DNA from: Lachnospiraceae bacterium | GTDB lineage: Bacteria > Bacillota > Clostridia > Lachnospirales > Lachnospiraceae | Assembly (NCBI GenBank): GCA_024403235.1 | Contig: JAKSSF010000027.1 | Span: 1-34,162 of the forward strand | DNA: 34,162 nt | Reading direction: 5' to 3' | Shown here: piece after piece, positions 31,881-34,162 of the stretch | Layout of the letters: every line of letters begins with the position of its first letter | Position numbering within the stretch: the stretch's first letter is position 1 | Notes under the pieces: model-generated | What the model saw: the letters and a program-made list of their open reading frames with translations, nothing else | What the model was told of the DNA's origin: nothing | The model's database searches: none | Position numbers and translations under genes: made by a program

Positions 31881-32771
31881 TTACTGTTTATTTTCTGCAT
31901 AAACCTTTGCCAGGTGATAAGCACCCAAAAGTCCTGCACTGTTTCCCAAGGCTGCTGCCTTAAATTCTACATGAGCAAAACTTGGCATAATAAATTTATC
32001 GCGCCGTTTTTGCAATTTTTCTAAAATCAAAGGCTGTACCATAACACCACCGCCTAAAATCACACAGGTGGGATTGAAAATGTGAATGATACTGGAAAGT
32101 CCTAATAAAATTTCATCCACCCAAGCATCCAAAATTTCCATCACTTTTGGATCTTCTAAAGCACCGAAAATTTTACGCCCGTTATCTAATTCCGGACGAT
32201 AGGCTTTTGCCATCTGCACTAGAGCGGTGGTAGACGCATATCGTTCGTAACAGCCATCAAAATAATCAGTACCGGCGATTTTGGCTTCCCCATGAGTTAC
32301 TACCGCACCAAATTCTCCGGCAGAGAAAGAACTGCCGTGATAGATTTCTTTGTTTTCGATGATAGCACCACCTACACCGGTACCATAGGTTAAGCAAAGA
32401 AATGCGTCCTGCTCTTTACCGGCACCAAAAATGGCTTCTCCCATAGCGGCAGAGTTTACATCATTTTCTACATACACCGGTACATGGAATGCTTCTTCTA
32501 ATTCCTTACGGATTTGTGTACCTGTATAACCGGGAATATTACTGTTTGCATATTTAATGGAACCATCTGACGCATTCACCTGCCCTGCGGTACTAATACC
32601 GATAGCATCAAAGCCTTCTTCCTTTCCAACTAGTTCAAACAGAACATCCATAATATGTCTGCCGCCCAGCTTTGCATTGGTTGGAGTTTCGGAAACAGCG
32701 GTTAATTCATCATTGATACAAATACCATGTTTAATAGAGGTTCCACCCACATCAAATACAAGAATTTTCAT
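31881..32771 (-). CDS. nanK: ROK-family sugar kinase, probable N-acetylmannosamine kinase (zinc-free)
   Basis: A 296-residue actin-fold kinase of the ROK family. DVGGTSIKHG binds phosphate, ENDVNSAAMGE holds catalytic D104, YGTGVGGAII follows. The ROK zinc site is absent: the usual GEIGH is GEFGA (A156 for histidine) and there is no CxCGxxGC; GTDYFDGCYERYAS stands in its place. A zinc-free NanK has been described in Staphylococcus aureus. With nanE and yhcH next door, ManNAc is the most likely substrate, giving ManNAc-6-phosphate for NanE. Glucose or another hexose cannot be ruled out. Confidence 0.82.
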   Translation of the reverse strand: MKILVFDVGGTSIKHGICINDELTAVSETPTNAKLGGRHIMDVLFELVGKEEGFDAIGISTAGQVNASDGSIKYANSNIPGYTGTQIRKELEEAFHVPVYVENDVNSAAMGEAIFGAGKEQDAFLCLTYGTGVGGAIIENKEIYHGSSFSAGEFGAVVTHGEAKIAGTDYFDGCYERYASTTALVQMAKAYRPELDNGRKIFGALEDPKVMEILDAWVDEILLGLSSIIHIFNPTCVILGGGVMVQPLILEKLQKRRDKFIMPSFAHVEFKAAALGNSAGLLGAYHLAKVYAENKQ

Positions 32772-32821
32772 AATAAAATCCCTTCTTATCTTAATGATTT
32801 TAATGAGAAATATTTACAAAA

Positions 32822-33271
32822 CTAAATATGTACTTTTACAACTGCTTTTTTCAAAGCCACATTTTCTGAAGTAGCAATACCCGGCTTATGGGGTTCGTTT
32901 GGCATACAGATAATGAAGTTACCTGCACCGATTGTGCAAATAGCCAAGGTGGGAGCATCTGCCACACAAAAATCGCTTTCATCGCTATAAGCACCACATT
33001 TGGCAGCTGCCATATCACCGGTATCGATTCGCTCGCATCCTGCCAAGTCAATCTGAATGTCCATATAGTTATGATGTACTTCAAAGTTTCTTTCGTCCAA
33101 AGGACCTGCAGAGGCTTCCATCACATTCACAAACACATTGTCTCCGTCAACCACATTTTTCCCTAGTGGCAAAGCATTCAAATCATTTTGTAAAATAAAA
33201 TCAATAGCAGTATCTAAGTTTTTGTTCATTCCTTTATATAAGCCAATATTAGCAAGCTTGTCGTAAATCAT
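32822..33271 (-). CDS. yhcH: YhcH/YjgK/YiaL family protein (NanQ-like)
   Basis: A 149-residue cupin-like protein of the YhcH/YjgK/YiaL (DUF386) family with the metal-site segment FEVHHNYMDIQIDLAG and MPNEPHKPGIA. E. coli YhcH (NanQ) is reported to help handle sialic-acid anomers, and family members commonly sit in nan operons, as here between nanE and the ROK kinase. Length and motifs are normal. GGAG precedes the ATG. A terminator hairpin (33298-33329) lies between nanE and this gene, so its level may depend on read-through. Confidence 0.88.
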   Translation of the reverse strand: MIYDKLANIGLYKGMNKNLDTAIDFILQNDLNALPLGKNVVDGDNVFVNVMEASAGPLDERNFEVHHNYMDIQIDLAGCERIDTGDMAAAKCGAYSDESDFCVADAPTLAICTIGAGNFIICMPNEPHKPGIATSENVALKKAVVKVHI

Positions 33272-33297
33272 AATTTTCTCCTTTTTCTGTAATTCTG

Positions 33298-33329
33298 TAA
33301 AAAAGGAGCCTTTCCTAAAAGACTCCTTT
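33298..33329 (-). terminator. Intra-operon terminator between nanE and yhcH
   Basis: On the minus strand AAAGGAGTC pairs with GGCTCCTTT (one G-T pair), followed by a T-run. It sits between two genes expected to be one operon. There is little room for a new promoter after it, so partial termination to set gene dosage is likely. Confidence 0.7.
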
Positions 33330-33387
33330 ATAATTTATAATTTAATGTTATGCCGAGGTCTCTTCCTATTATAGAAGAAATCGGATT

Positions 33388-34086
33388 TTACTGAATTTCT
33401 TTGTAGAAACGCTGTGCGATTTCCAAAGGTCTTGTGATAGCGCCACCAACTACTACAGCGTGTACTCCTAAAGATAACATTTTCTTTGCTTCATCAGGAT
33501 AATGCACTTTACCTTCTGCAATAACCGGAATGTCTACAGCCTTTACTAATTTTTCAACCAGTTCAAAATCAGGACCATCTACCTTTGGAGAGTATGGGGT
33601 ATATCCGGAAAGAGTAGTACCTACCATATCTACGCCTGCCTTCCAAGCGGCAACACCTTCTTCTACAGTAGAAATATCTGCCATCAACACAATGGCCGGA
33701 TATTTTTCTTTGATCTGTTTGATAAATTCTGTAGGAGTTAAACCATCTCCACGTTTTCTGTTGGTACAATCCAAAGCAACAATATCAGAATCTACAGCTA
33801 CCAAATCATCAATTTCTTTCATGGTAGGAGTGATATATCCATCATAATCTTCATATACTTTCTTTACTAATCCAATAACCGGAAGTCCGGTCTGTTTTTT
33901 GATTTCTACCACATCACGAATACTGCTGGTACGGATTAATTTACTGCCTGCTTCTTTTGCAGCTTTTGCCATAAAAGGCATTAAGGACATTTCTTCGCAA
34001 TATAAAGGCTCTCCCGGCAATGCCTGACAGGATACGATAATAGAACCTTTGGTTGCACTTAAAATTTCTGATAAACTGGTTTTCAT
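33388..34086 (-). CDS. nanE: N-acetylmannosamine-6-phosphate 2-epimerase
   Basis: A 232-residue TIM barrel of the NanE family. It converts ManNAc-6-phosphate to GlcNAc-6-phosphate in sialic-acid breakdown. Motifs include SCQALPGEPLY at the entry, GLVKK with the catalytic lysine, ALDCTNRKRGDG, MADISTVEEG, GTTLSGYT and PVIAEGKVH with the phosphate site following (VVVGGAITRP). Length is normal. AGAAGGGG lies upstream of ATG 34086. The lyase gene nanA is not in the window and may lie beyond its right end. Confidence 0.92.
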   Translation of the reverse strand: MKTSLSEILSATKGSIIVSCQALPGEPLYCEEMSLMPFMAKAAKEAGSKLIRTSSIRDVVEIKKQTGLPVIGLVKKVYEDYDGYITPTMKEIDDLVAVDSDIVALDCTNRKRGDGLTPTEFIKQIKEKYPAIVLMADISTVEEGVAAWKAGVDMVGTTLSGYTPYSPKVDGPDFELVEKLVKAVDIPVIAEGKVHYPDEAKKMLSLGVHAVVVGGAITRPLEIAQRFYKEIQ

Positions 34087-34110
34087 TTCTACCCCTTCTT
34101 CCCATTATTG

Positions 34111-34138
34111 GTAGTGTCAAAAGTAACACTACTTTTTT
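34111..34138. promoter_or_regulatory. Dyad in the leader of the nan-type operon
   Basis: GTAGTGT at 34111-34117 pairs perfectly with ACACTAC at 34126-34132. On the plus strand six T follow, so it can terminate rightward transcription. On the minus strand it sits just upstream of nanE and just after a possible -10 box (GATAAT near 34141-34146), where it could be a repressor site. A second palindrome (AGGCTT-AAA-AAGCCT) ends the window at 34148-34162. Confidence 0.5.
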
Positions 34139-34162
34139 ATTATCTAAAGGCTTAAAAAGCCT

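Noticed and set aside
1-34162. CRISPR array or rRNA genes
   Set aside because: No regularly spaced direct repeats and no rRNA-like segments were seen on either strand; the single RNA gene found is tRNA-Lys.

Overview
The window reads as chromosomal DNA of a low-GC, Gram-positive gut anaerobe of the Clostridia, most like Lachnospiraceae. The basis is protein style (clostridial RtcB, TatD-KsgA, PssA-Psd, SbcCD, a NanE/YhcH/ROK sialic-acid set), strong AGGAGG-type ribosome sites and consensus sigma-A promoters. The assignment is inferred from remembered family features; no search was run.

Region 1 (1-7.1 kb) is a patchwork of accessory DNA. It opens with the tail of what looks like a single-stranded DNA-binding protein, a small XRE-type regulator, a small unknown protein and a DEDDh exonuclease with a BRCT domain, a set typical of an integrated mobile element. 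This ends at two tandem terminators directly beside an rtcB RNA-ligase gene that has lost its 5' half. A HipB/HipA toxin-antitoxin module follows, bracketed by a perfect 26-bp copy of the rtcB 3' end. Then come an alpha/beta-hydrolase-like gene, short remnants of another RNA ligase and of an XRE antitoxin, and an intact HicAB module.

Region 2 (7.2-18.1 kb) has an aldehyde-dehydrogenase homologue that has lost all three classical catalytic residues. Convergent to it is a ten-gene minus-strand operon for an Mrp/Mbh-type cation/proton antiporter (mnhE, F, G, MbhD-like, MbhE-MnhB fusion, C, and four separate antiporter-type subunits).

Region 3 (18.0-22.9 kb) holds tRNA-Lys(CUU), tatD, ksgA, a flippase-like membrane protein, pssA and psd (phosphatidylethanolamine synthesis). 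Two inverted copies of a 73-bp hairpin repeat bracket tRNA-tatD-ksgA. Each copy ends exactly in the ribosome-binding site of the next gene, and one copy rewrites the KsgA C-terminus.

Region 4 (22.9-29.1 kb) has an HTH-fused HipA-like kinase whose ribosome site is buried in a hairpin, a small overlapping partner gene, and sbcD-sbcC for DNA-end processing.

Region 5 (29.1-34.2 kb) has two small membrane proteins of unknown role, a soluble chemoreceptor-like protein, and a minus-strand sialic-acid/amino-sugar cluster (nanE, yhcH, a zinc-free ROK kinase, an SGNH esterase).

The most notable points are the 73-bp repeat that acts as a ready-made ribosome-site donor, the HTH-kinase locus with its sequestered start, the residue-stripped aldehyde dehydrogenase, and the toxin-antitoxin module carried on a duplicated rtcB end.
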